From contig NC_045138.2 of assembly GCF_008831285.2 (NCBI RefSeq), forward strand, positions 41,407,115-41,471,114: a stretch of 64,000 nucleotides of DNA. The letters are read 5' to 3'. Made by a program: the position numbers and the translations under genes. Shown here piece after piece: positions 1 through 10,425 of this stretch (positions are counted from its first letter, which is position 1; the number at the start of each line of letters is the position of its first letter). The DNA comes from Nymphaea colorata (lineage: Eukaryota; Streptophyta; Magnoliopsida; Nymphaeales; Nymphaeaceae). Below the pieces are notes generated by a model. That model had not been told where the DNA came from. It saw nothing but the letters and a program-made list of their open reading frames with translations, and ran no database searches.

Positions 1-398
1 AAGTTGAGAAATTTGGCTTACTGGCATGATAATTGCTGCTCTTTCTCTCTCTCTCTCCCCCCCCCCTCCTTTCCTTGTCATCAATAGGTCTGTGCCCAAT
101 AAGGAAAAGGAAACTCAGATCTACCTATGTACTTGTACACATTAAAGATAATAATGTAAACCTTTTTCATGGTCCAAATACGTACTAACTGCTTTTTTGG
201 TAGAGACTTTGTCATCATATTTGCAATTTTACAGGGTTCTTTTCAGTATGAATCTTTTCAAACTGCATCAAATTTTGTTCAGACACCTCTCATGTATAAC
301 GGTACTTTACATTAACATGTTTGGTTCTTTGCTTCCTATTGAATAAAGTGGATAGAGGCCTAACCCACAGCCACTGTGTTTTCGAGAATGTGTATTTA

Positions 399-561
399 AG
401 AGGCCGTTTGACAACAAAGACACTTCGTGACTTTCTTATGAATTTGCTAAAAAATTGAAGCATGTTTATCGGACACTAGAGCTATTGTTTCATAAACTTG
501 CTCCAATATTTGAGACAGATTTATGGGACAGTTACAAGGTGTCTGTTATCAAACTGCCTCT
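399..561. mobile_element. MITE-like element with imperfect terminal inverted repeats
   Basis: The left end reads AGAGGCCGTTTGACAACA. The reverse complement of the right end reads AGAGGCAGTTTGATAACA, so about 16 of 18 bases agree. The element is about 163 bp, has no coding capacity, and contains a segment resembling 'gtttcataaacttgctcc'. Similar ends (GTTTGGCAA-type) occur at 24045, 25893, 43116 and 59564. I saw no convincing target-site duplication, so the superfamily is not assigned. Confidence 0.55.
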
Positions 562-708
562 AACTACTCTAACCCTGACCTAACCAACGTGTTCTTGGAT
601 AATCTTGGATAAAAATGAAAAAATTTTAAGAAGCAAAAAGTTTTTAGTCTGTTATGTTGTTTGAAAAAAGGTCCTTGGCAAAACCATGCCCGCCTTTCGA
701 TTATGCAG

Positions 709-888
709 TTGTTGCCTTTCCGTTAACGGGGTCTCTGAGGTCTGCGGAGGGGCTGCGACCTATTCGCAAAGGGTCAGTGACAAACGCATGACCGTCTTGT
801 TTGTTTCTACGAGTTGCTCGCTGCCTTTCTATTAACGCTTTTACCAGTGTTTCCGAAGGAGTGATGGCCTATTCGCAAAATGCTGAAT
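709..888. repeat. Diverged direct repeat, two copies about 118 bp apart
   Basis: Two segments share a pattern of 'TGCCTTTC', then 'TTAACG', and about 40 bases later 'CCTATTCGCAAA'. The first lies at about 709-770 and the second at about 828-881. The spacing is preserved but much of the intervening sequence has diverged, so the duplication is old or under little constraint. It is more GC-rich than its surroundings. A fragment like its middle part (GCGACCTAT) recurs near 13429. Confidence 0.5.
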
Positions 889-2928
889 TTTCCTGCTTTA
901 TTGTGCATTCAATTACTTTTCTAGCGTCACATCATAAGAAAGTGCATTGATTAAATTCCTGTATTTAGTGAACGCTTACCAGGCCAACTTCTCTTTTGGT
1001 CGTCCGAATCATTAACTTGACATGGCAGCACTTACTAGCGAGTGAACCCAATTGCTTTCTGGCTGAAATGACTGAGAATGACAGAATCAATCTCTCTCTG
1101 AATGATTGAAGAGAACGGAAGACTTTCTGTAGTGGTTGAGACATTAAGGAGTAGTTGGTTTCAGAAAACATGCTTGAAATTACCACTTGAATGCACATAG
1201 CTATTGGTAATTCATTCCTCCCATGCTCAGACAGAATGCCCTCTCTCTGTCATTGGGTTGCGAGAACGTCTATGCTCTTGACAACAGAGCTTGGCCTTAG
1301 CAGGAAGGAGCGGCGTATGTGTTGTTGGGTGTTGTCTTTTTCTTCTTCCTCGCGTAATAAATATATAGTGACTCATCTGTGGGAAGCCTTATTAACATTT
1401 TAAGCTTGTCTACAATGTAGAATGGTTTCTTTTATCTTTCTCAAATTGGAAGTGGGGTCAGAGCCTTTCGATGCCAAACTTGGATTTTGCGAAGATATTT
1501 CGTGCTTGTTAACAGGTCAATGAAACGTATTATTAGAGCTGTGACTTGCGCTTCTATCAAAGATGCTTTTGCAGACTGAATTACACGTGTGAGGTGTGGG
1601 TGATCGATGTTATCGTACGTCTGCCCCGGCTTTGGGTTCTCAGTTTGTTTGTCATTGGCACTGCCACATCAAAGGCCTTTTACTTTTACTCCCTAGAGAT
1701 ATGGAGATACGTCGAAGAAGCTGATGCCCTCATTATTTTCTTTACCCTTTTCCTCTGTCCTGAGGTCCAGAGTTGTTTTCAGGGTGAAAAGTGAGACACC
1801 TGTCAACTAAAATATTAATGATCTATCATTTGCAATTCAAAAGAGGAGCACTTATAAGAATAAAACTGATGACTGGACTTTGGCAGATCTTTAATTTCCT
1901 GCATACACTTTCTTGCACCTTCTATCTAAATCATTCTACAGTGGCTCCTTATTTCTATGAGATTAAGGGTTGCCATGAGTTTGGACTCTCAATGGAAAAA
2001 GACCATGCTGCTGACCTTGTACATAAAGGTTTTGAAAATTAGTGGTTATATGAGGAGCCACTTTGGCTGTAACTTTTGGTATAAAATTTTAAGACTTCTT
2101 TTTCACTTACGAAAATTTCTTTTTTTTTTTTTTGTTGGTAACTTCACCATTTTATCTGTCAATAGAAATTTGTTTCCTAAAAACTTTGGTTCAAGAATTG
2201 CTAGTTCTGCTTTTGGACTTTAGCACTTAAAAATGTCATTAACCCAAGTAACTCACAAATGACCACCGATAAATTGTTCTTTTACATTTAATAAGCACTG
2301 CCATCCAGTTAGCCTATGCATTGTGGGAAAAGGAGAAAATATTTTTTCCTTAGTACCAGAATAGTTTATCAATTTTTCAGAAAAAGGCTTTCCTACAAGA
2401 GTCTTCATTACATTGGTTTTGGAAAAGCTTTTGATGTGCCCGTTAAAGAAACATCCCTTTGGTGATTCACCTGATCCACAAGTAATATCCTTTCCACTTT
2501 AATTTCAAATTGAATTATTTTGGGTGATCTCCATGCCAATCAATGTCTTTCTTCATGATTCAAAACCAACAAACGAAACAGCAAAAGACAAAGGTACAAA
2601 TACAAAATATTGTTCGTCAACATGTCCAGCTTTGATTATATTTGATGTTCTAGATCATGTCATGCACAAGCTGTTCGATTTCTTTATAGAAAAGGATAAA
2701 GGAAGTTGTGGTGACTCTTCTGAAACCTTGAAGGGTACGCATGAAGGGGAAGCTTACAAGGGAACTTTTACAAGTAGAAGAGAGAAAATGGGAGGAGACA
2801 ACTGGACAAGCCAAAAGGTATGGACCAAAGCCACCAAATCAAACGGTAACGAAGTATACTCCAGGATGTCAAGGAGTGAATTTGTCTGCTTACAGAACTG
2901 AATCTGCATCAAGTGCTCGAGTTTAGTC

Positions 2929-3066
2929 ATGGAGACATATGATCTCATTAATAATCAGATCTAAGTTTTGTACCAAAGTTTATATCTGATCAATGCTATG
3001 GAGACATATGATCTCATTAATAATCAGATCTAAGTTTTGTACCAAAGTTTATATCTGATCAATGCT
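2929..3066. repeat. Exact 69-bp tandem duplication
   Basis: The segment 2929-2997, beginning ATGGAGACATATGATCTC, is repeated immediately at 2998-3066 with no mismatch that I can see. Complete identity points to a very recent duplication or an assembly or slippage artefact. It lies in non-coding DNA about 1 kb upstream of LCYB. Confidence 0.9.
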
Positions 3067-3815
3067 GGAGTTTGAAGTAAACTCAAAACATGATTTCTAA
3101 AGGAGTTGGCACAATGGATGTGGTGGGGGTTGGTAAGCGGTTGGTCTTAGTTTCAAATATTTGAAGTTTTAACTTCTATGCTGTAGAAGAGGGGGTGTCT
3201 GACTTACATATTGAAGTGCGGCATGGGCGACATGACACCAAAAGTATGGGTTATACGCTTAAGAGGATGAAAGGTAAAGCTGACCCAATGGAAAATGGAA
3301 TTCTTTTCTAAAATTGCAAGCAAATTTGGACCTTAAACAAAATTTTCTCTTTCTTCATTAAATAATTTTTTTTGTTTTTCATTAAAATGTGAAAACGACT
3401 TTTTTAACAAACTTTTCTTCCTGTAAGAAAAATATTTTTGTCCGGCAATAGCTCCGCATCACATATCTGCTATTGTTATTGGAGTGTAGTGGTGATATGC
3501 CCTCCCATTGTGATTGGTTATTTTTGGGAGGCTTGGCCCGCGGGCGCGTGGCATCGCCAAAATCCAATCCTACGGGGAACGGGAGGATCTAGCGGATGGC
3601 TGCTCTTCGACGACCTATGCCTCAATTGGGTCCTCTCGAAATGGCCCTCACTGGGACTTTCGTTCTTCCAGTTCACTAAATTTGTGGACTCCTTTATGCT
3701 TTTCTCTTTTCCTGTCAAAAGAAAGAAACAGGAAGACCATCTAAAACTGGGGTACTCATCATAAAGTTCCGTCGACGCGGGCATTGTGGTATCACTTGGG
3801 TATGATTAGTTTTCC

Positions 3816-3940
3816 GTCTTCAGTTTCAGCAGTCTGCGATTTCCACGTTGTAATTCATCTCTGCTCAGTTCTTGCGTATTCAGTGTTGGCAGTTTGTGAT
3901 TTTCACGTTGTAAGTAATTCATCCCTCTTCTGAGTTCTAG
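3816..3940 (+). repeat. Imperfect tandem duplication in the presumed LCYB leader
   Basis: Copy 1 (about 3816-3874) and copy 2 (about 3875-3940) share 'TTCAGT..GCAGT.TG.GATTT' and 'CACGTTGTAA', followed by 'AATTCATC' and 'GAGTTCT' or 'CAGTTCT'. The repeat ends about 85 bases before the LCYB start codon, so it is probably transcribed as 5' leader. Copy 2 contains GTAAGT (3909-3914), a strong splice-donor motif; copy 1 has GTAATT instead. Confidence 0.6.
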
Positions 3941-4024
3941 GAGTTTTTTGCTTGTTTGGGTCCCTTTTGTGGTTCAACTAAGTTCTGAAGTAGGCAGATT
4001 GAGAGTACCCACTTGATAATTTTG

Positions 4025-5551
4025 ATGGGTACCCTCTTGAGAACTCACAGCAGGCTAGAATTGTTTGGCACCACCTTTCATGGTGTCTCTGAGAAACAAG
4101 CTAACTGCTCGTACAAGGCCCAGCACCATCTTCGCAGATTCGGGACTGGGGGAAAACACCCGAATTTTCATAGGGCAAATGGTGTTTGTAAGGCTAAGAC
4201 TGCCCTGCTGGACCTTGTTCCAGATGTCAAGAAGGAGAATTTGGAGTTTGAGCTTCCCATGTACGACCCAACTAGGAAGAATGTGGTGATGGATTTGGTG
4301 GTTGTGGGTGGTGGTCCGGCGGGTCTTGCTGTGGCTCAGCAGGTGTCACAATCAGGCCTTTCTGTTTGTTCAGTTGACCCATCTCCCAGATTGATCTGGC
4401 CCAACAATTATGGCGTGTGGGTTGACGAATTTGAGGCTATGGACCTCCTTGACTGCCTCGATACCAGCTGGGCTGGTGCTGTTGTGTACGTCGACGATCG
4501 GACGACAAAGAATTTGCAGCGGCCTTACGGTAGGGTTAATAGAAAGCAGTTAAAATCCAAGATGATGCAGAAATGTATACTGAATGGTGTCCAATTTCAC
4601 GAAGCAAAAGTGATTAAGGTGGTGCATGAGGAATCTACATCTTTGCTTATTTGTAATGATGGCGTCACGATCCAAACTAGGGTTGTACTTGATGCCACTG
4701 GGTTTTCGAGGTCTCTGGTTCAATATGACAAGCCTTACAATCCTGGATATCAAGTGGCGTATGGAGTTATGGCGGAGGTTGAAGAACATCCGTTTGATGT
4801 GAATAAGATGGTGTTCATGGATTGGAGGGATTCACATCTCAAGGGTAATCCTACCTTAGAAGAGAGGAACGCTAGAATCCCGACATTCTTGTACGCGATG
4901 CCATTCTCTTCTGATAGGATTTTCTTGGAAGAAACTTCCCTGGTTGCCAGGCCAGGTGTTGCAATGGAAGATATACAGGAAAGAATGGAAGCTAGGTTGA
5001 AGCACTTGGGTATTAGAATAAAAAGCATAGAAGAGGACGAGAGGTGTGTCATTCCAATGGGAGGGCCGTTGCCAGTTCTTCCTCAAAGAGTTGTGGGAAT
5101 AGGTGGGACAGCAGGTATGGTGCACCCATCAACTGGTTACATGGTGGCAAAGACACTTGCTGCTGCACCTATTGTTGCAAATTCCATAGTCCATTATCTC
5201 AATTCCTTGCAAGGAGCTCCTGTGGATGATTTGTCTGCTAGAGTATGGAAGGATTTATGGCCAATAGAAAAGAGGAGACAAAGAGAGTTCTTTTGCTTCG
5301 GTATGGATATCTTGCTGAAGCTTGATTTACAAGGCACTAGAAGGTTCTTTGATGCCTTTTTTGATTTGGAGCCACGATATTGGCATGGCTTCTTATCTTC
5401 CAGGTTGTTTCTCCCTGAGCTTGTGTTTTTCGGCCTCTCTCTTTTTTCACATGCTTCCAATAGATCCAAGCTAGAGATCATGGCAAAGGGTACTCTCCCT
5501 CTTGTAAACATGATAAATAACTTGTTACAAGATGACGACTTCAGCAAGTGA
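4025..5551 (+). CDS. LCYB: Lycopene beta-cyclase, chloroplastic
   Basis: The product is 508 residues, normal for plant lycopene beta-cyclase, which closes both ends of lycopene to make beta-carotene in plastids. Family knowledge: the enzyme is an FAD/NAD(P)H-dependent flavoprotein. Visible features: a basic, Ser/His-rich N-terminal stretch of about 45-50 residues, consistent with a transit peptide; the dinucleotide-binding motif VVVGGGPAGLAVAQ (GGGPAG at 95-100); LIWPNNYGVWVDEFEAMDLL just after it; the catalytic FLEET motif at 300-304; GGTAGMVHPSTGYMVA around 361-375; and EPRYWHGFLSSRLFLPEL near the C-terminus. The first ATG (4025) fits known N-termini (MxTLL...LE); in-frame TTG codons lie further upstream. 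There is no intron in the coding region, as is usual for this gene. Capsanthin-capsorubin and neoxanthin synthases are related, but the whole-length match is to beta-cyclase. No damage is visible. Confidence 0.96.
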   Translation: MGTLLRTHSRLELFGTTFHGVSEKQANCSYKAQHHLRRFGTGGKHPNFHRANGVCKAKTALLDLVPDVKKENLEFELPMYDPTRKNVVMDLVVVGGGPAGLAVAQQVSQSGLSVCSVDPSPRLIWPNNYGVWVDEFEAMDLLDCLDTSWAGAVVYVDDRTTKNLQRPYGRVNRKQLKSKMMQKCILNGVQFHEAKVIKVVHEESTSLLICNDGVTIQTRVVLDATGFSRSLVQYDKPYNPGYQVAYGVMAEVEEHPFDVNKMVFMDWRDSHLKGNPTLEERNARIPTFLYAMPFSSDRIFLEETSLVARPGVAMEDIQERMEARLKHLGIRIKSIEEDERCVIPMGGPLPVLPQRVVGIGGTAGMVHPSTGYMVAKTLAAAPIVANSIVHYLNSLQGAPVDDLSARVWKDLWPIEKRRQREFFCFGMDILLKLDLQGTRRFFDAFFDLEPRYWHGFLSSRLFLPELVFFGLSLFSHASNRSKLEIMAKGTLPLVNMINNLLQDDDFSK

Positions 5552-5812
5552 GATTCATTAGTCCTATCTTAAGAATTAAGATAGCGGTTATGTATTTATC
5601 TGAAATTCCTTCTGCCAGCAGTATCTTCGGTCGCAATTGCATGCCTCGAGGGTGGTGAAAGAGGGCTTCTTCCATGCCAAACAGTGTTAGTGTACTGCTT
5701 TCTTGTTTTCAAGTATATGTCACTTGCATGCTTTCAGTGTCAAATTTGTATCTGCAGACTGAAATAGTCATCTGATTATGTATTGATTTTATAGCAATTG
5801 TTGGTGTTGGAA

Positions 5813-5849
<37 letters not shown>

Positions 5850-8800
5850 ATCAACTTGGTGCACATGGTGATCAATTGGTACATTCATCTCAGTTTTAAA
5901 AATGGTAGTCTTCTCAACCATAATCACAAATATCACTGGTGGGTTTTTATCGGCAAGGTTTTTCTTGGGTCTAAAATGGGAGTGAAAAACTTGGGAATTA
6001 AAAAATATAAAATAAAATAAAAGTAATTATGGAAATTTGAGTTTTACACTACTTAAAAAAATGATCAAAATCCAAAGCAGTTATTAAAATATTAAAAGAA
6101 ACGTGAAATCATTTAAGTTATATTAAATAGTTTTCTGAAGAAAAGACAAAGAGCATAATACAAAACGATATTTTCATCTTGGTTCTTCAGTTCTACTTTT
6201 TTTCAACCCCATTATTTGTTTTCATTATTTTCCCTTTCCTGCTTTTTTTGACAACTCGAATGATATTTGAAACATTGTTCTCAACCAAATGAGGATTAAC
6301 TTCTCTTTATCGGCTGATAATGAGGAAAAGGTGTTACCATAGAGAATAAGTGAAACCTTTTTGCAATTATTCTAAGTTTTATTACATTTTTAATGTAGTG
6401 CAATTCGGTCATCTTATTTTAACTATGCTCGGCAGAAGTAAAATGAATGACTGAGATATTAGAATGATTGTGTTGCTTTTTCATCAAGCGATTTGGAGGT
6501 CAAATCATATGGAGGTGATTCCCTCATTTGCCTCTTTAGCAGGTAGTAGAAATTTGTCTGTTCATCTATGGACTTGTCAGAATATAGTTTCTTCCCTTGA
6601 CCTGGTGGTATTGACTGATACTGTCTGTAGCATCTGATCAATTTCTCAGCAATGCTTTTCTTTCAGCTGTTCTTAAGCTGCAGACTTTCTTGGGAAAATG
6701 TTGAGAAAACATTGAAAGCTTTAACTCGAAAAAGTAAAGAAGAAAGTTATGAGGTAACAGGTTTTTAGTAGAAAAGATTTTTGCAAACATGAAAGAAGCA
6801 AAATGATAAAATTCACAAAGTTATGTGGTTAAATATTGAACAGGGAATTTTTTGACAGACTCAGAAAACTCTTGACTATGACTGTGGTCAATCTTACAAT
6901 AATATCCTGAAATTTTGGCTTTCAGTGATACTTTGAGAATATCAGGATATGTTGCAAATATTATAAGCTGGCTTCAACCTGAGGAGAATGTTAAATATTT
7001 TCAAAATATTGGATATGTTTGCCACTATTTACCCAGAGGAATATTCCATTATTTTTCTAATATGTTCTTCAGTATACCATCCTCTTGGACTATGTTTATT
7101 TTGTGTTCCTTCATATTCCAATTTTACCGTCAGAATCCAGCCATGTAACAGTAGGAACATCTTACCAAAATGACTCCATATGTACAACAACAATTCATAG
7201 TTCTTTGACTTGTTCTGGGAACTATGAATAGTTCTGTGTAACAAGTATGGCAAGATACACAAATCTTTGCTGCAACATAATGATACAAGCTCTCCTTATG
7301 TCATGATTCTGAAAGGGCCCTTCAAATCAGAGAAGCCACAATGCTCAGCATGGAATATTTCAACTCTAAGAGTATGTGAATCCCAAGTTTGTTGCAACCA
7401 GTGGAATGATACCTGTTTGTGAATCTTTTCCCATGAACTAATTGGCTGCCAAATTGCTCAACTGATTGGGTGAACTCTAACTTCTCACGTTATGTTTGCA
7501 TTGGCTAAAGAAAATACTAATAAAGCAAAATAAAATAAGAAGTCGCTTAATCTCAGTTTCTAGATAAGTGCCGCCTATTTGATGAAGAAGCACAGTTGTA
7601 CATGCCATTTCTAATAGAGAGTCATGTGGATTTAATGGTGTTAGACATCCATGGTATTCCAAAGTATTTCAGCAACAGATGTAGGAATAAGCAATAAAAT
7701 TTTCAAATATGCAGTATTTTGTAACCTTTGGGATCCAACATTATATGTTTGAAATTTCCTCCCTCTTGATATAATATGAAATGCCTAGGCGTGCATATTT
7801 CCTTTTCTTAAGACTGACAATCATTTCTATCAGAATATCAATTGTATAGACTGAAAGCATCATCTTTTTGTTATTCAATGCCTTGTCTGTTTTTAGACTA
7901 ATTCAGTCAGGGACCATGCGATTCCCAGTCCCTCGATGGTCTGCCATTGAGTTCATTCATTCATTCTTGATGCCATAGAGAAGTTATGTAAGTTTGTAAG
8001 CAAAACTGTTGTCTTGGTTATGTAGTAAGAGTTTCTCTACTGCCTGAACACACATATGCGCTATCTTAGGCACTGACCAGCTTTGCCATCAAATACTTAT
8101 TTTGTAGGCAGATTAACACCTTTCCCTTACCAGTCCTTAACCAGGACTCTGCTTGGTGTCTTGGAATTTCTAATTTTGTGGAATTGTTCATCCATCGCGT
8201 TCTTTGGTAGAGGTTGCCTTTGGCCTTTTTCATATTCAAGCTTTCACCATCAGTCAGACACAGCATGCAGGATTCCTTACTCTTACAAGTTCATCAGCAA
8301 CAGTAGCCCAGAGAAACATTGTTGGGTTGTTCTTCAGATGAATAATTATTGGTTCTGCAATGAGGAAGCATGGGGACTTCTCATGAAGAGTGCTTTTGGA
8401 ACCAGAGTAGTGAATTCTCGCTTTTAAGAATAATTTCACTGGGCTAAACAGATGTTTTGTTTGGGAGCATTCTTTGAGGACGCCATTTCAATCATCTCTG
8501 TGTTTCATTCTCCTTCAATTTCAAATAGGAGTATAACCCTATGGCGGTTATTCAATTTTGCTATTTATGCAGGTGATAATTGCAATTCTGAACTGAGCGG
8601 ATGTCTTTTTTTTTTCAACCAGGCAATAGTTGCTCGTTTCTTGGCCATTAAGAATTCAAAATTCTGGCCGACCTAAATAAAAAAATGATAATTCATCTGT
8701 AAAATGACTGGTGTATGCCACGCACATTGCATTTTTATATACAGGTGCTGAGGATAAGCTGGGGTCTTACATTGTGGTATGTAAAGCTATAACCTAAATC

Positions 8801-10425
8801 ATTCCAATTATCTGAGTTTGTGGTGCTTCAGACACTCTTTGTTTGCAATCCGAAACCATGTGCTGGGAGGTCATGAATTAGTTGGATAATTGCCAGCTTG
8901 TCCTTCAGGTGCTGAGATTTGGTTCAGATGTCCAACCAACTATAAGTCCATAATGGAGATAAGATTCAGTTAGCCATCAGAACTTCCATTTCTATTGTCT
9001 ACTTACTCCTCGATTATGTGGTGTACATCAAACATGTATCTTCTATCTCCCAGTATTGCTAAGTTTCCTTAACATTTACAATTTGTCTCAAATACTATCC
9101 TAAGAGAAGGTAAACAGATCACGTTTGCTAGTAAAGACTGATGAAGTCTTTTATTGCTTGTAAAAAAGTTGTAAAGAAATGAGCATAGCTTTCCATTATA
9201 CCCATTATCCAGGGGAATGAATTATAAATCCGTTTTATGTGGCATGTTCAATTACATGTTGCTATGTTACAGCAGAACTTGCTTTATCATGCTCACCTAA
9301 GGGTGGATGTTGTAACTTGTAACCTTAGTTCTGTCACTTTTTTCTTAGATGGCATGGTTATTAAATGTCTTTACTCATGAATGCTTGAATTTTTTTTCTG
9401 CAAAATTTTAGTGGGTTAATTTAAAAAATGTGATTTATTTATTCTCTTAATTGTGCTGATACTTTTTTGCATGCTGTTAATTGTAGTAATCATGCATGTC
9501 TTTATTCTTTTTTGATGCTAGTTTCCTGCAACTTGATGAAGATGCCTGAAGAGTGTCCTAGGTTTTGCTTTTCTGGTTCATTGGCATCTTAGTTTCCTTG
9601 ACAAAATTTTATCTTCTCCTATATTCAAAAGACTATGTATTAAGTTGATGATCTCTTTCATTCCTTCTCCACCTTGAAGTGGCAAAACTTGGGTACTTCC
9701 CTCCTAGTTTGAAAACTTTCTCCATCCAATACATTAAGGCATACTCCATCTGTTTTCTATTTCTTGCATGATGTCTTGCATATCTTTTTTGGATCGTTCC
9801 ATTTGTTTGAATCCCTTTTCCCCTTTTCTAGGGAATCATTTTCTTATACTTACTGCAGGGTATTTTAGACTAATTTAGTGGTATCAGCTTCTGAAACTGC
9901 ACTTCGATTAACATGTCTTTGACATTCTTCTTATCAGTTTCATAATTCATATCATGGTTATCCAGCTGTAGCTACTGCTCTTCTATAACCTTGAAATGTT
10001 AGTCCAAAAAAAAAAAAAAGTTTGTGAAGAATTTTGGACTTGCTTCTCAAGATAAGAGCGATTAGTATATGACTACAGTGGTAATTGTTGACATCCTAGC
10101 TCTAGACAAGGAGGAACAATCAATTCGAGGTTTCCTCTAATGCACAGCCTTCTGTGTGACAAATTGGAGTTGAAACCAGAGTTAAATAACACATCCAATT
10201 CATTTTTGAACTCCAGATTCTTCTTTTTTGTTCCTTTTTCCATTTAAGTATATCAGGAACAGAATCTTGCTCTCCATAAGTGAATCCATAAGGAAACAGT
10301 TTGACAGCTTTTGTAAGTACTTATTTTTCTCGTCTCTAGATTGTGCTTCAGTTGAGTACTGGGACAACATTCAAGCCTATTGAAAAATGGATGATTATGA
10401 GGTCATTGGTCTTTTTTTTTTGCAG
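5552..10425. other. Intergenic region between LCYB and the FY-like pseudogene
   Basis: This is AT-rich sequence with only short chance frames; the longest is 114 residues at 8083-8427 and I do not recognise it. It starts with the LCYB 3' flank and holds an (AT)n tract at 5819-5847. I looked specifically for the WD40 exons expected upstream of the FY-like fragment (conserved W-D and GH pairs) and saw none on the + strand. No RNA gene was recognised. Confidence 0.6.
5819..5847. repeat. (AT)n microsatellite
   Basis: A run of TA dinucleotides about 29 bases long lies about 270 bp after the LCYB stop codon. Confidence 0.95.

Larger units (their letters stand above)
1..3815. other. Intergenic region upstream of LCYB, no gene seen
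   Basis: No open frame here resembles a known protein. The longest, 2524-2901 (+), encodes 125 residues with no recognisable motif. The block starts with a (CT)n/(C)n tract near 43-68. It contains a MITE-like element (399-561), a diverged direct repeat (709-888), an exact 69-bp tandem duplication (2929-3066) and a possible tRNA-like piece near 3105-3170. The last few hundred bases are probably the LCYB promoter, but I could not pick a convincing TATA box. Confidence 0.6.

Noticed and set aside
2524-2901. 125-codon + frame upstream of LCYB
   Set aside because: It has no recognisable motif or signal, AT-rich composition like its flanks, and no splice or promoter support.
5552-10425. Missing WD40 exons of the FY-like gene
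   Set aside because: I searched by eye for conserved WD40 phrases on the + strand and found none, so I do not extend the pseudogene upstream.
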